From NCBI RefSeq assembly GCF_003201865.1, contig NZ_QJJJ01000003.1:186001-250000 (forward strand): a stretch of DNA of 64,000 bases, read 5' to 3'. Shown one piece after another: positions 24,821 through 35,347 of the stretch (the stretch's first letter is position 1; every line of letters begins with the position of its first letter). Source of the DNA: Methylobacterium sp. B4. GTDB taxonomy: Bacteria > Pseudomonadota > Alphaproteobacteria > Rhizobiales > Beijerinckiaceae. The position numbers and the translations under genes were made by a program. The notes beneath the pieces are model-generated. The model was not told the origin of the DNA and ran no database searches. It saw nothing but the letters and a program-made list of their open reading frames with translations.

Positions 24821-27253
24821 GTGACCGAGCAGACGACTCCGCAGCGACCGGCCTCGACGCTCGGCGGCGAGGAACTCGCCCTGATCGACCGCTACTGGCA
24901 GGCGGCCAACTACCTCTCGGTCGGGCAGATCTACCTGCTCGACAATCCCCTGCTGCGCGAGCCCCTGAAGCCGCAGCACATCAAGGCGCGGCTCCTCGGC
25001 CACTGGGGCACCACGCCCGGCCTCAACTTCATCTACGTGCACCTGAACCGGCTGATCCGGGCGCACGACCTCGACGCGATCTACATCTGCGGCCCCGGCC
25101 ATGGCGGCCCCGGCATCGTGGCCAACACCTATCTGGAGGGCACCTATAGCGAGGTCTATCCGGGCATCACGCGGGATGCGGAGGGCCTGCGCAAGCTGTT
25201 CCGGCAGTTCTCGTTCCCCGGCGGCATCCCGAGCCACGTCGCGCCCGAGACCCCCGGCTCGATCCACGAGGGCGGCGAACTCGGCTACGCCCTCGTCCAC
25301 GCCTTCGGCGCGGTGTTCGACAATCCCGATCTCATCGCCGCCTGCGTGGTCGGCGACGGCGAGGCCGAGACGGGGCCGCTGGCCGCCTCCTGGCAGTCCA
25401 ACACGTTCCTGAGCCCGGTGACCGACGGGGCGGTGCTGCCGATCCTGCATCTCAACGGCTACAAGATCGCCAACCCGACCGTGCTCGGCCGCATGCGCGA
25501 CGACGAGTTGGAGGCCCTGTTCACCGGCCTCGGCTACGAGCCCTTCTTCGTCGAGGGCGAGGATCCCGAGCCCATGCACCGGGCGATGGCGCAGACGCTC
25601 GACCGGGCCGTGGACCGGATCAAGGACATCCAGGCCGAGGCCCGGGGCGGCGGCACGGGGTTCCGGCGTCCGCGCTGGCCCATGATCGTGCTGCGCAGCC
25701 CCAAGGGCTGGACCGGGCCGAAGACCGTCGACGGCAAACGCGTGGAGGGCTTCTGGCGCGCGCATCAGGTGCCGGTCGGCAACGCCCGCACCGACGAGGC
25801 GCACCGCAGGGTCCTCGAAGACTGGATGCGCGGCTACGCGCCCGAGACCCTGTTCGACGAAGCCGGGCGGCTGCGGCCGGAACTCGCCGCCCTGGCACCG
25901 CAGGGCAACCGGCGCATGAGCGCCAACCCGCACGCCAATGGCGGCCTGCTGCGCCGCGAACTCCGGCTGCCCCGCTGGCAGGATTTCGCTCTCGACGTGC
26001 CGCAGCCCGGCGCGACCGTCGGCGAGGCCACGCGCACGCTCGGACGGTATCTGCGCGACGTGCTCACGCTCAACGCCGAGGCGCGCAACTTCCGCATCAT
26101 GGGCCCCGACGAGACCGCCTCGAACCGGCTCGACGCGGTGTTCGAGGCGACCGACCGCGTCTGGATCGAGAACATCGAGCCCTACGACGTGAGCCTCGCC
26201 CACGAGGGCCGGGTGATGGAGGTCCTGAGCGAGCATCTCTGCCAGGGCTGGCTCGAAGGCTACCTGCTCACCGGCCGCCACGGCCTGTTCTCCTGCTACG
26301 AGGCCTTCATCCACATCGTCGATTCGATGTTCAATCAGCATGCCAAGTGGCTGAAGGTCTCGCGCACGCTCGGCTGGCGGCGGCCGATCTCCTCGCTCAA
26401 CTACCTGCTGACCTCCCATGTCTGGCGCCAGGACCACAACGGCTTCAGCCACCAGGATCCCGGCTTCATCGACCTCGTGGCCAACAAGAAGTCCGACATC
26501 GTGCGCGTCTACCTGCCGCCGGACGCCAACACCCTGCTCTGGGTCGCCGACCATTGCCTGCAGACCTACGACCGCATCAACGTGATCGTGGCCGGCAAGC
26601 AGCCGCAGCCGCAATGGCTCACCGCACGCGAGGCCGCGCTCCATTGCGAGGCCGGGATCGGGATCTGGCACTGGGCCGGAACGGACCAGAACGGGCTCGA
26701 GCCCGACGTCGTCATGGCCTGCGCCGGCGACGTGCCGACGCTGGAGACGCTCGCGGCCGTCGATCTGTTGAAGCGCGCCGTGCCGGGCCTTCGCATCCGC
26801 GTCGTGAACGTGGTCGACCTGATGACGCTCCAGTCGAACCGGGATCATCCGCACGGGCTGACGGATGCCGAATTCGACACGTTATTCACGCGCGATAAGC
26901 CGGTGATCTTCGCCTATCACGGCTATCCCTCCCTGATTCACCGGCTGACCTACAGCCGCGCCAACCACGCCAACATGCACGTGCGCGGCTTCGTCGAGGA
27001 GGGCACCACGACGACGCCCTTCGACATGGTGGTGCTGAACGAACTCGACCGCTTCCACCTCGCCATCGAGGCGATCGACCGGGTGCCGGGGCTGGTCACG
27101 CGCGCGGCCCGGGCCAAGCAGGCGTTTCGCGACCAGCTGATCACGCACAAGCTCTACGTGCGCGAGCACGGCGAGGACTTGCCGGTGATCCAGGGCTGGA
27201 AATGGCCCTACGAAGGACGCGGCGAGGCGGAAGAGCCGGAGGCGGAGCGGTAG
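24821..27253 (+). CDS. xfp: Phosphoketolase (Xfp/Xpk)
   Basis: An 810-residue thiamine diphosphate enzyme that cleaves xylulose 5-phosphate (or fructose 6-phosphate) with phosphate to acetyl phosphate plus glyceraldehyde 3-phosphate (or erythrose 4-phosphate). Visible motifs are H61 in [36 protein letters not shown], the diphosphate-binding [14 protein letters not shown] (178-191) and, in the pyrimidine domain, [15 protein letters not shown] and [13 protein letters not shown]. The length is usual for the family. The GTG start is preceded by AGGAGAAG. It is the last gene of the ackA operon (81 bases after the permease), giving a complete sugar phosphate to acetate plus ATP route that avoids the carbon loss of pyruvate decarboxylation. 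Confidence 0.95.
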   Translation: MTEQTTPQRPASTLGGEELALIDRYWQAANYLSVGQIYLLDNPLLREPLKPQHIKARLLGHWGTTPGLNFIYVHLNRLIRAHDLDAIYICGPGHGGPGIVANTYLEGTYSEVYPGITRDAEGLRKLFRQFSFPGGIPSHVAPETPGSIHEGGELGYALVHAFGAVFDNPDLIAACVVGDGEAETGPLAASWQSNTFLSPVTDGAVLPILHLNGYKIANPTVLGRMRDDELEALFTGLGYEPFFVEGEDPEPMHRAMAQTLDRAVDRIKDIQAEARGGGTGFRRPRWPMIVLRSPKGWTGPKTVDGKRVEGFWRAHQVPVGNARTDEAHRRVLEDWMRGYAPETLFDEAGRLRPELAALAPQGNRRMSANPHANGGLLRRELRLPRWQDFALDVPQPGATVGEATRTLGRYLRDVLTLNAEARNFRIMGPDETASNRLDAVFEATDRVWIENIEPYDVSLAHEGRVMEVLSEHLCQGWLEGYLLTGRHGLFSCYEAFIHIVDSMFNQHAKWLKVSRTLGWRRPISSLNYLLTSHVWRQDHNGFSHQDPGFIDLVANKKSDIVRVYLPPDANTLLWVADHCLQTYDRINVIVAGKQPQPQWLTAREAALHCEAGIGIWHWAGTDQNGLEPDVVMACAGDVPTLETLAAVDLLKRAVPGLRIRVVNVVDLMTLQSNRDHPHGLTDAEFDTLFTRDKPVIFAYHGYPSLIHRLTYSRANHANMHVRGFVEEGTTTTPFDMVVLNELDRFHLAIEAIDRVPGLVTRAARAKQAFRDQLITHKLYVREHGEDLPVIQGWKWPYEGRGEAEEPEAER

Positions 27254-27508
27254 GATCGAGGCGCGACAGGCTTGCCCGCGCGGGTCGGCTTTCGACCCTT
27301 TTGCGGAGTCCGGGAGGGGCCGCTTCCGGGGTGCCTTGGCGAGGGGCAAGCGCCGTGACGAGGCGATGGTCTGTGACGCGTTTGCAACCGTCGCGCCTCA
27401 TCGGCCGGAGATCGGCGCGATGTGCCAGCCGCCGCTGGAACCCGTTGGGCATGAGAGGCGTCTTCGTTCCGGTGCAGATTGCCGTCTTCACGCGCCAGAG
27501 GCCCGTTC

Positions 27509-29380
27509 ATGTCCGCCACGGTCACCGCCTTTCCGGCATGGTCCCGCCGTTCCACCGAGGCGAGGGAAGACGGCCGAGCCGACCTCGATTTGCTGCACGG
27601 GATCTGCGTCGATCTCATCGGCGAGCAGGACCTCGGGGCGCTGTGCGGGAAGATCGTCGATGCCGCCGTCCGGATCACGGGTTCTCAGTTCGGGACCATG
27701 CAGAGGCTCTGCCCGCCGGACCATCCGTCCCACCCTGGCCACCTCGAAATGCTCTACTCGCGCGGGCTCACGTCCGAGGCTGAAGCGGGCTGGCAGTGGG
27801 TCCATCCCGCATCGGTGACGAGTTGCACGGCGGCGCTCAAGCGCGGGCAACGAGCCGTCATCCCCGACTTCGAGGCATGGGACGACATCGCCGGCACCGA
27901 CGACCTGCTTGCCTTCCGTCGCTCGGGCATCCGGTCCGCCCAGACGACGCCCCTGATGTCGCGCAGCGGCCGGCTGCTGGGAATGATCTCCACGCACTGG
28001 AAGGCACCGCACGAGCCCACGGAACGGGATCTTCGGTTGCTCGACATCCTGGCGCGGCAAGCCGCCGACCTGCTCGAACGGACGATGGCGGAAGACGCTC
28101 TGCGCCAGAGCGAGGAGCGCCTCCGGCTGTCCGAGGCGCGGCTGCGGGAGCTGAACGAGACGCTTGAAGCGCGGGTCCGGGCGCGCACCGACGACCTCCT
28201 GGCCGCCGAGGGCCAGTTGCGCCAAGCGCAGAAGATGGAGGCCATCGGGCAGCTCACCGGCGGCTTGGCGCACGACTTCAACAACCTGCTCGCCGGCATC
28301 TCCGGCTCGCTGGAGCTGATGCAGATCCGGATGGGTCAAGGCCGGTTGGGCGACGTCGGGCGCTACATGGACGTCGCGCAGGGTGCGGCCAAGCGCGCGG
28401 CAGCACTGACGCATCGGCTGCTTGCCTTCTCCCGCCGCCAGACCCTCGACCCCAAGCCCACCGACGTGAACCGGCTCGTGGTCGACATGGAGGAACTGGT
28501 GCGCCGAACCATCGGCCCCCAGATCGATCTGGAGGTCGTCGGAGCCGCCGGGCTATGGCCGACACTGATCGATCCGGGCCAACTGGAGAACGCGCTCCTC
28601 AATCTCTGCATCAACGCCCGCGACGCGATGCCAACCGGAGGGCGGATCACCATCGCTACCGGCAACCGATGGGTCGACCGCAACTACGCAGCCCGGTATG
28701 ACCTCCCCGAAGGCCAGTACCTGTCCGTCAGCGTGACGGACACCGGAACCGGGATGCCGCCCGAGGTGGTCGCCCGCGTCTTCGAGCCCTTCTTCACGAC
28801 CAAGCCCCTCGGCAAAGGAACGGGTCTCGGCCTGTCCATGATCTACGGCTTTGCGCAGCAGTCCGGCGGTCACGTCCGCATCCAGTCGGAGGTTGGCCTC
28901 GGCACCCGCGTCTGCCTCTACCTGCCTCGACATCACGGCGAAGCCCTCTCGGACGACATCGCGGGCGAGGCCTTCGCGTTGCGACCTGTCGGGCGGGGCG
29001 AAACCGTCCTCGTCGTCGACGACGAACCGTCCGTGCGGATGCTCGTCGTCGAGGTCTTGGAGGACATGGGCTATGCGACCATCGAGGCCGCCGACGGTGT
29101 GGCGGGCTTGAAGGTGCTGCAGTCGGATGCACGGATCGATCTAGTCGTGACCGATGTCGGCTTACCCGGTGGGATGAACGGTCGGCAAATGGCGGACGCT
29201 GCGCGCGAGCGTCGGCGCGACCTCAAGGTGCTGTTCATCACCGGCTACGCAGAGGGCGCCGCCATCGGTGACAGGCAGCTCGGTCCAGGCTTGCAGGTGC
29301 TTACCAAGCCCTTCGCGATGGACGCCCTGGCGGCACGCGTGAAGGAACTGGTCGGGAGCAGAGCGTCCGCGGCCGGGTGA
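27509..29380 (+). CDS. GAF-domain hybrid sensor histidine kinase
   Basis: A 623-residue cytosolic hybrid kinase. GAF domain at about 25-190 ([20 protein letters not shown] to [20 protein letters not shown]), coiled coil 195-245, HisKA with H255 in [11 protein letters not shown], HATPase with [22 protein letters not shown] and GKGTGLGLS, and a C-terminal receiver with D549 in [14 protein letters not shown] start at 27509 rather than a TTG 30 bases upstream because the ATG is the first normal start. The kinase and receiver parts closely resemble those of the kinase at 9609-11654, so the two probably derive from one ancestor with different sensors. It follows phosphoketolase after 255 bases that hold no gene I can see. 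Confidence 0.85.
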   Translation: MSATVTAFPAWSRRSTEAREDGRADLDLLHGICVDLIGEQDLGALCGKIVDAAVRITGSQFGTMQRLCPPDHPSHPGHLEMLYSRGLTSEAEAGWQWVHPASVTSCTAALKRGQRAVIPDFEAWDDIAGTDDLLAFRRSGIRSAQTTPLMSRSGRLLGMISTHWKAPHEPTERDLRLLDILARQAADLLERTMAEDALRQSEERLRLSEARLRELNETLEARVRARTDDLLAAEGQLRQAQKMEAIGQLTGGLAHDFNNLLAGISGSLELMQIRMGQGRLGDVGRYMDVAQGAAKRAAALTHRLLAFSRRQTLDPKPTDVNRLVVDMEELVRRTIGPQIDLEVVGAAGLWPTLIDPGQLENALLNLCINARDAMPTGGRITIATGNRWVDRNYAARYDLPEGQYLSVSVTDTGTGMPPEVVARVFEPFFTTKPLGKGTGLGLSMIYGFAQQSGGHVRIQSEVGLGTRVCLYLPRHHGEALSDDIAGEAFALRPVGRGETVLVVDDEPSVRMLVVEVLEDMGYATIEAADGVAGLKVLQSDARIDLVVTDVGLPGGMNGRQMADAARERRRDLKVLFITGYAEGAAIGDRQLGPGLQVLTKPFAMDALAARVKELVGSRASAAG

Positions 29381-29431
29381 AGGGACGACGCCGGCTTGCC
29401 ACCCCGAGCGGGCCTTCGTCTGGGACGCCTC

Positions 29432-29918
29432 AGACGGGCCTGAAACATGACCGGCGCATCGACCGCGCCGTGGTCAGGGTGCGCGAAGGCGAGGAATAGC
29501 CGCCCAACGAGCTCGAACCCAATCAATCGCCGCAGGCGCACCGCCCGCTATTCGGTGCTCACCACGACATTGAACGGCCTGGCCCGGTAGCCGCGAGCGC
29601 GGGCGTGCTTCCGGGAGTGCTCGCACATTCGCCGGGCAATCTCCTTCCGGTCGCTTACGCACCCGTATGGAGCCGCCATTGCAGACGTGGCGTCCCCCCC
29701 CGCCCTGGTTCGGGTGCATGGAGTAGGCACCAAGGATCGCACCGTCCTCCTCGACCACGAACGTCTCCTTGTCGGCACCAAGCCAGGAGGCCAATACCGC
29801 CGCCTCGCCCATGTCGGAGTCGAGTTGGTTTCACCGGCCTCGATGACGGGGCCGATGATCGACCGGATGGCGGCGTCGTCCTCGGGGTGGGTCGGACGGA
29901 CCCGCAGCAGAGCGGGTT
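29432..29918 (-). pseudogene. Frameshifted GNAT-family N-acetyltransferase
   Basis: Pieces of one GNAT acetyltransferase are spread over three reading frames on the minus strand. From the upstream end: RPTHPEDDAAIRSIIGPVIE then AGETN; after a shift, MGEAAVLASWLGADKETFVV and AYSMHPNQGGGGRHVCN; after another shift, a piece like the acetyl-CoA site, now reading RRMCEHSRKHARARGYRARP plus FNVVVST; finally LIGFELVGRLFLAFAHPDHG and VDAPVMFQ. Joined, these follow the normal order of a GNAT protein of about 165 residues. At least three indels break the gene, so it is not functional. It lies directly after the RhtA-like gene on the same strand. Confidence 0.75.
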
Positions 29919-29923
29919 ACGGC

Positions 29924-30817
29924 TCAGCGGGCAGCGTCTTCGGACGGCGTGCGTGCTGGCGGCTTGATGGTCAAAGCGCTACCGGCCGACGCGGCGACGA
30001 TGCAGCCGATGGCGAGCCATTGGACCATAGCCAACCTCTCACCCAGGATCAGGAAGCCCATGAGGGCAGCCACGGCGGGGGCGGTACTCAGTAGGATGCC
30101 GACCACACTCGCTGGCAGGCGCCCCATCGCGGACATCTCCAGTGAGTAGGGGACGGCGCTGGACAGGGCGGCTACGGCACCTCCAGCCAGCAGGATGCCG
30201 GGCGCGAGGAGGGCCGTACCGGCATGACCGAAGCCGATCGGGGCAACGATGAGCGCGGCGACCAGCATCCCCCAGGCGACGGCGCGGGGACCCACGGGGC
30301 CGGACACCCGGCGACCGAACACGACGTACAGCGCCCAACACACGGCAGCCCCGGCGGCATACAACACGCCGAGGGCATCGAGGGTGATCGTGGCGTGCAA
30401 CGGCAACAGCAGCAGCAGGCCGCCGACGGCAGCCGCGAGCCATAGGAAGTCGAGCGGCCGACGCGCGCCGAGCAGCACGATAGACAAGGGCCCCGTGACC
30501 TCGATCGCCACCGCGATCCCGATTGGGATGCGAGCGATGGCGAGGTAGATCAGCAAGCTCATCAACCCCATCGTCGCGCCATACAGCACGAGACTGACGG
30601 CGTGGGCTCGGTCTACCGGGAACCGCCAGGGACGCAGGATCGCGAGGAGCATGACGGCCGCAAGGCCGATGCGAAGCGTCGCCATGCCTTCGGCCCCGAC
30701 CATGGGGAAGAGGTGCTTGCCGAAGGCGGCGCCGGCGTTCTGCGAGGCTTGAGACGCGAGGATTGCACCGGCGCCGAACGCCGCGTTCTGCCGATGGGAG
30801 GTGCTGAGGGCTGACAT
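29924..30817 (-). CDS. rhtA: EamA-family transporter, RhtA-like exporter
   Basis: A 297-residue membrane protein with ten predicted helices in two EamA repeats. It resembles RhtA (threonine/homoserine exporter): QNAGAAFGKHLFPMVGAEGMATLR at the first helix, ARIPIGIAVAIEVTGPL at helix 4, and SSAVPYSLEMSAMGRLPASVVGIL in the second repeat. I start at the ATG at 30817 (MSALSTSHRQNAAFGAGA); an upstream start at 30871 only adds a basic tail. Base composition is a little lower in GC than its neighbours, and the adjoining GNAT pseudogene shows the same, so the pair may have arrived by transfer. Exact substrate unknown. Confidence 0.82.
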   Translation of the reverse strand: MSALSTSHRQNAAFGAGAILASQASQNAGAAFGKHLFPMVGAEGMATLRIGLAAVMLLAILRPWRFPVDRAHAVSLVLYGATMGLMSLLIYLAIARIPIGIAVAIEVTGPLSIVLLGARRPLDFLWLAAAVGGLLLLLPLHATITLDALGVLYAAGAAVCWALYVVFGRRVSGPVGPRAVAWGMLVAALIVAPIGFGHAGTALLAPGILLAGGAVAALSSAVPYSLEMSAMGRLPASVVGILLSTAPAVAALMGFLILGERLAMVQWLAIGCIVAASAGSALTIKPPARTPSEDAAR

Positions 30818-30923
30818 AGGCGGAAACTTATAGCGCCCCTCGCGATGCAAATCCGGTCGTCCGCGTCCCACCCGCAGCGGCCCTTCGAAGGGTGGAGCAC
30901 ACTGGGCTTCGCCCGTCGGCCTG

Positions 30924-31922
30924 TCAGGCCTCCTTGCTCCGCATCGGGATGACCCGCGCGATCGCCCTCCAGGCCGGGGCCAGCACGCTGCCGGCCAGCG
31001 GGATCAGGGCGAAGCCCGCGATCAGGCCGACCACGCCCGCGCCGGCCGCCGTCACCAGCCATTCCAGGAGGCCGCCGAGCGCCGGGACCGCACCGCGCGC
31101 CGCGACGGCCGCCTCGTGGATCAGGTGCTCGGGGCCGGAAACGCCGTAATGGGCAAGGCTGTGGACGATGATGCCGCCGCCGACCCAGACCATCGCGGCC
31201 GTGCCGACCACGGCGAGCATCTTGAGGAAGACGGGCATGCCGCGCACGAGCCCGCGCCCGATCGCGGCCAGGACACCGGCGCGCCGCTGCGCGAGCGCGA
31301 GGCCGGCATCGTCGGCCTTCACGATCAGAGCGACCGCGCCGTAGACCGCCACCGTGATGCCGATGGCGACCACGGCCATGATCACGGCCCGCGCCCAGAC
31401 CGTGTCGGCATCGAGGCTCGACAGGGTGATGGCCATGATCTCGGCCGAGAGGATGAAATCGGTCTTGATCGCGCCCGCGACACGCTGGTTCTCCAGCACC
31501 TGCGCGTCCTGGGCGGTGGCGCCGGCCGCCGCCTCGTGCGCGTGCGCCTTGTGCGGCACGATCGACTCGTAGATTTTTTCCGCGCCCTCGTAGGCGAGGT
31601 AGAGGCCACCGAGCGTCAGCAGCGGCGTGATCGCCCACGGGGCGAAGGCGCTGAGCAGCAGGCCCGCGGGAAGCAGGAACACCAGCTTGTTGATCAGCGA
31701 GCCGCGGGCGATGCGCCAGACGATGGGCAGTTCCCGGTCCGGCGAGAAGCCGACCACGTAGCGCGGCGTCACGGCGGCGTCGTCGATCACGACGCCGGCC
31801 GCCTTCGCTCCCGCCTTGGCGGCCTGCGCGGCCACGTCGTCGAGCGAGGCGGCCGCGACCTTCGTCAGCGCCACCACGTCGTCGAGAAGGGCCAGGAGTC
31901 CGACGCTCACGAGAAGCCTCAT
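30924..31922 (-). CDS. DUF808 (YedI-like) membrane protein
   Basis: A 332-residue inner-membrane protein of the DUF808 family. The N-terminus has the family start LLVSVGLLALLDDVVALTKV AAASLDDVA split around a helix, followed by AGVVIDDAAVTPRYV, GSLINKLVFLLPAGLLLS, the loop with YEGAEKIYE and HKAHAHEAA, then DFILSAEIMAITLSSL and several more helices to the C-terminus (about seven in all). The start at 31922 is chosen because the family begins with these residues; longer frames upstream are shadow. It is divergent from tex, 155 bases apart. Function unknown in all bacteria I know of. Confidence 0.8.
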   Translation of the reverse strand: MRLLVSVGLLALLDDVVALTKVAAASLDDVAAQAAKAGAKAAGVVIDDAAVTPRYVVGFSPDRELPIVWRIARGSLINKLVFLLPAGLLLSAFAPWAITPLLTLGGLYLAYEGAEKIYESIVPHKAHAHEAAAGATAQDAQVLENQRVAGAIKTDFILSAEIMAITLSSLDADTVWARAVIMAVVAIGITVAVYGAVALIVKADDAGLALAQRRAGVLAAIGRGLVRGMPVFLKMLAVVGTAAMVWVGGGIIVHSLAHYGVSGPEHLIHEAAVAARGAVPALGGLLEWLVTAAGAGVVGLIAGFALIPLAGSVLAPAWRAIARVIPMRSKEA

Positions 31923-32077
31923 CCGGTTAGCGGGTTTCGCCCAGCATATGGTGCAGCTTGGCGCGCGGGCGAGCCGGGCTCGCACCGATCCGCGCGGCGA
32001 GGCTTGCACGCTCCGGCCCGATCGGAGAAGGACTGGCGCTCGTTCCCCTCCCGCCCCACCGCGACCGAGGCCCATCC

Positions 32078-34396
32078 GTGAAGAGCGTGAACCTGCTGAT
32101 CGCCGAAGAACTCGGTGTGCGGGAGGGGCAGGTGGCCGCCGCCGTGGACCTGCTCGACGGCGGCTACACGGTTCCCTTCGTCGCCCGATACCGCAAGGAG
32201 GCGACCGGCTCCCTCGACGACGCGCAGCTGCGCAGCCTGGAGGAGCGGCTCGGCTACCTGCGCGAGCTGCGTGACCGGCGCGCCAGCATCGTCGAGAGCA
32301 TCCGCGCCCAGGGCAAGCTGACGCCGGAGCTGGCCGCCGCCATCGCCGCCGCCGACACCAAGGCGCGGCTGGAGGACATCTACCTCCCCTTCAAGCCCAA
32401 GCGGCGCAGCAAGGCGCAGAGCGCCCGCGAAGCCGGCCTCGCGCCCCTGGCCGAGACCTTGCTCGCGCGGCCCGAGACGGTCCCGGAACGCGCCGCGCAG
32501 GGCTTCGCGGATGCGGCCAAGGGCATCGCGAGCGTCGAGGCGGCCCTCGAGGGCGCCCGGGCCATCCTGATCGAGCGCTTTGCCGAGGAGGCCGACCTGA
32601 TCGGCCGCCTGCGCGAGGACTTTTGGCGATCCGGCGACGCCGTCTCGCGCGTCCGCAAGGGCAAGGAGCAGACGGGCCAGAAATTCTCCGACTATTTCGA
32701 CTGGCGCGAGCGCCTCGAAAAGATGCCCTCGCACCGGGTGCTGGCCCTGTTTCGCGGCGAGAGCGAGGAGGTGCTCGACATCGCCTTCGCCGCCGAGGGC
32801 GAGGATATGCCGGCCGGGACGCCGGGGCCGTTCGAACTCGCCGTCTGCCGCCGCTTCGGCGTCGCGGCCCGGGCTAGGCCGGCGGATGCGTGGCTCCTCG
32901 ACACCGTGCGGGTCGCGTGGCGCACCAAGATCCGCACCGGCATCAAGGCGGACCTGCGCGCGCGCCTGTTCGAGCGTGCGGAGGAAGCCGCGGTGAAGGT
33001 GTTCGCCGGCAACCTCAAGGATCTGCTGCTCGCCGCCCCCGCGGGCGGGCGGGCGACGCTCGGGCTCGATCCCGGCTACCGCAACGGCGTCAAGGCGGCG
33101 GTGGTGGACCGCACCGGTAAGGTCGTGGCGGTGGAGACCACCTATCCGCACGAGCCGCAGCGCCGCTGGAAGGAGGCGGTCGCCTCGCTCTCCCGGCTCT
33201 GCCTCCAGCACGGCGTCGAACTCATCGCGGTGGGCAACGGCACCGCCTCGCGCGAGACCGACCGGCTCGCCGCCGAGATCCTGTCCGCAAACCCCGACCT
33301 GACATGCGCCAAGGTCACGGTGTCGGAGGCCGGCGCCTCGGTCTACTCGGCCTCGGCCATCGCCACGCGGGAACTGCCCGACCTCGACGTGTCGCATCGC
33401 GGCGCCGTCTCCATCGCCCGGCGCCTGCAGGATCCGCTGGCCGAACTCGTGAAGATCGACCCGAAATCGATCGGTGTCGGCCAGTACCAGCACGACGTGA
33501 CCGAGCAGAAGCTGTCGCGCTCGCTCTCGGCCGTGGTCGAGGATGCGGTGAACGCCGTGGGCGTCGATGTGAACACGGCCTCCGGACCGCTGCTCGCCCG
33601 GGTCTCGGGCCTCGGCGAGGCGGTGGCCGAAAAAATCGTCGCCCACCGCGACGCCCACGGCCCGTTCCGCACCCGCGCCGCGCTGAAGAAGGTGCCGGGC
33701 CTCGGCCCCAAGACCTTCGAGCTGGCCGCGGGCTTCCTGCGCATTCCCGACGGCAGCGACCCGCTCGACCGCTCCGGCGTCCACCCGGAGGCCTATCCCG
33801 TCGTGCGGCGCATCCTGGAGGCGACGAAGAGCGACATCCGGGTGCTGATCGGCAACGGGGCCGCCCTGCGCCAGCTCTCGGCCGCCGCCTTCGCCGACGA
33901 GCGCTTCGGCGTGCCGACCGTGCGCGACATCATCGCCGAGTTGGAAAAGCCCGGCCGCGACCCGCGCCCGGCCTTCAGAACGGCGAGCTTCCAGGAGGGC
34001 GTCGAGACGATCGGCGACCTCAAGCCTGGGATGCAGCTGGAGGGCGTCGTCACCAACGTCGCGGCCTTCGGCGCTTTCGTCGATGTCGGCGTCCATCAGG
34101 ACGGCCTCGTCCACATCTCGGCGATGGCGCGCAAGCGGATCGCCGCGCCCTCCGAGGTGGTGAAGACCGGCGACGTGGTGCGCGTGCTGGTGCTCTCCGT
34201 GGACGTGGCGCGCAAGCGCATCGGACTCTCGATGCGTCTCGACGATCCGATCGACGGCTCCGCCGCGCCCGGCCCGCGCGGCGACCGGCCGGACGCGAGG
34301 CCGCCGCGGAGCGCGCCGCCGCCCGCCCCGCAGCAGGGCGGCGCGCTCGCCGACGCCTTCCGCCGCGCCGGAGCACCCTCTCCCAAGCGCTCGTGA
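32078..34396 (+). CDS. tex: Tex family RNA-binding transcription accessory protein
   Basis: A 772-residue Tex protein, a conserved nucleic-acid-binding factor related to eukaryotic Spt6. In order: a helical N-terminal domain (VPFVARYRKEATGSLDD), the YqgF-like RNase H fold (TLGLDPGYRNGVKAAVVD), an extended helix-hairpin-helix region (GVDVNTASGPLLARVSGLG and KKVPGLGPKTFELAAGFL), and a C-terminal S1 domain (GMQLEGVVTNVAAFGAFVDVG to RKRIGLSM), ending in a disordered Pro/Arg tail. The GTG at 32078 is chosen because the residues that follow match Tex N-termini. It is transcribed alone, with the capsule export genes 146 bases downstream. Confidence 0.93.
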   Translation: MKSVNLLIAEELGVREGQVAAAVDLLDGGYTVPFVARYRKEATGSLDDAQLRSLEERLGYLRELRDRRASIVESIRAQGKLTPELAAAIAAADTKARLEDIYLPFKPKRRSKAQSAREAGLAPLAETLLARPETVPERAAQGFADAAKGIASVEAALEGARAILIERFAEEADLIGRLREDFWRSGDAVSRVRKGKEQTGQKFSDYFDWRERLEKMPSHRVLALFRGESEEVLDIAFAAEGEDMPAGTPGPFELAVCRRFGVAARARPADAWLLDTVRVAWRTKIRTGIKADLRARLFERAEEAAVKVFAGNLKDLLLAAPAGGRATLGLDPGYRNGVKAAVVDRTGKVVAVETTYPHEPQRRWKEAVASLSRLCLQHGVELIAVGNGTASRETDRLAAEILSANPDLTCAKVTVSEAGASVYSASAIATRELPDLDVSHRGAVSIARRLQDPLAELVKIDPKSIGVGQYQHDVTEQKLSRSLSAVVEDAVNAVGVDVNTASGPLLARVSGLGEAVAEKIVAHRDAHGPFRTRAALKKVPGLGPKTFELAAGFLRIPDGSDPLDRSGVHPEAYPVVRRILEATKSDIRVLIGNGAALRQLSAAAFADERFGVPTVRDIIAELEKPGRDPRPAFRTASFQEGVETIGDLKPGMQLEGVVTNVAAFGAFVDVGVHQDGLVHISAMARKRIAAPSEVVKTGDVVRVLVLSVDVARKRIGLSMRLDDPIDGSAAPGPRGDRPDARPPRSAPPPAPQQGGALADAFRRAGAPSPKRS

Positions 34397-34542
34397 GGCG
34401 CGCCCATCCTCAGATTCGCCGCTTTTTCCGGGCCCTGTCCCGTGCGAAGGGCGCGGAGCCCGTCCACTACGCCCGCGGCTGGCCGGCGTGATCTGGTTGC
34501 GGAAACCGGCCCGCATCGTCCGCCGGCGGAGTCTGCCGAACC

Positions 34543-35196
34543 GTGATCCGCTTCGAGAACGTCACCAAGATCTATTCCACCTACGGGCGCCGTCGCACCA
34601 TCCTCGACCGGGTGAACTTCACCCTGAAGCCGGGCATCAGCTACGGCATCATGGGGATCAACGGCGCCGGCAAATCGACCATGATGAAGCTCATTGCCGG
34701 CGTCGAGGAGCCGACCCGCGGGCGCATCGTGCGCAAGCTCCGGGTCTCGTGGCCGCTCGGCTTCGCGGGCGGCTTCAACCCCAAGATGACCGGCCGCGAC
34801 AACGTCATCTTCGTCGCCCGGATCTACGGGGAAGACCCGCGCCGCGTGCTCGAATTCGTCGAGGACTTCTCCGAACTCGGCAGCTACCTGAACATGCCGG
34901 TCAACACCTACTCGTCCGGCATGGGCTCGCGGCTGGCCTTCGGCATGAGCATGGCGATCCCGTTCGACTGCTACCTCATCGACGAGACGCTTTCGGTGGG
35001 CGATGCGCGCTTCCAGAAGCGTTGCGCGGACATCTTCAACATGCGGCGCGAGACCGCGGACGTGATCCTGATCTCGCACAGCATGGAACAGATCCGTGAG
35101 TATTGCAGTCAGGCGATCATCCTCATCAACGGTCAAGCCGTGGTCTACGACGACGTCAACGACGCCATCACCGCCTACCGCCGCCTGAACAGTTGA
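34543..35196 (+). CDS. kpsT: Capsule/polysaccharide export ABC ATPase, KpsT-like
   Basis: A 217-residue ABC ATPase of the KpsT/Wzt group that powers export of capsular polysaccharide across the inner membrane. Walker A is GINGAGKST (about 38-46), the signature is degenerate as YSSGMGSRLAFG, Walker B is CYLIDETLSVGD, and the H-loop SHS follows. The short length without a C-terminal carbohydrate-binding domain fits KpsT rather than Wzt. GTG start. The KpsE-like gene follows 151 bases later. The permease partner KpsM, usually just upstream, is not in the window, so it must be encoded elsewhere. Confidence 0.88.
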   Translation: MIRFENVTKIYSTYGRRRTILDRVNFTLKPGISYGIMGINGAGKSTMMKLIAGVEEPTRGRIVRKLRVSWPLGFAGGFNPKMTGRDNVIFVARIYGEDPRRVLEFVEDFSELGSYLNMPVNTYSSGMGSRLAFGMSMAIPFDCYLIDETLSVGDARFQKRCADIFNMRRETADVILISHSMEQIREYCSQAIILINGQAVVYDDVNDAITAYRRLNS

Positions 35197-35347
35197 GCGC
35201 CCACGCATTCCACAGCGAAGCGGAGGGCCGCCTCCCGGGGTTCGGACACGGTTTCGCCGTGGAGGCACGGCACAGACGCCAGCGTGCGATCCGCCGCGGA
35301 CGACCGGCGACGGGGAGCGGATCGAAGGGCGCGCGAGCACGCAGACC

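Noticed and set aside
27437..27462. GGAAC-N17-CGTC before the GAF hybrid kinase
   Set aside because: The -10 element has a mismatch and the distance fits a promoter only weakly; not counted as an EcfG site.
30881..30892. Palindrome CCCTTCGAAGGG
   Set aside because: Short, without a T-run or a sensible position relative to a promoter; likely chance.
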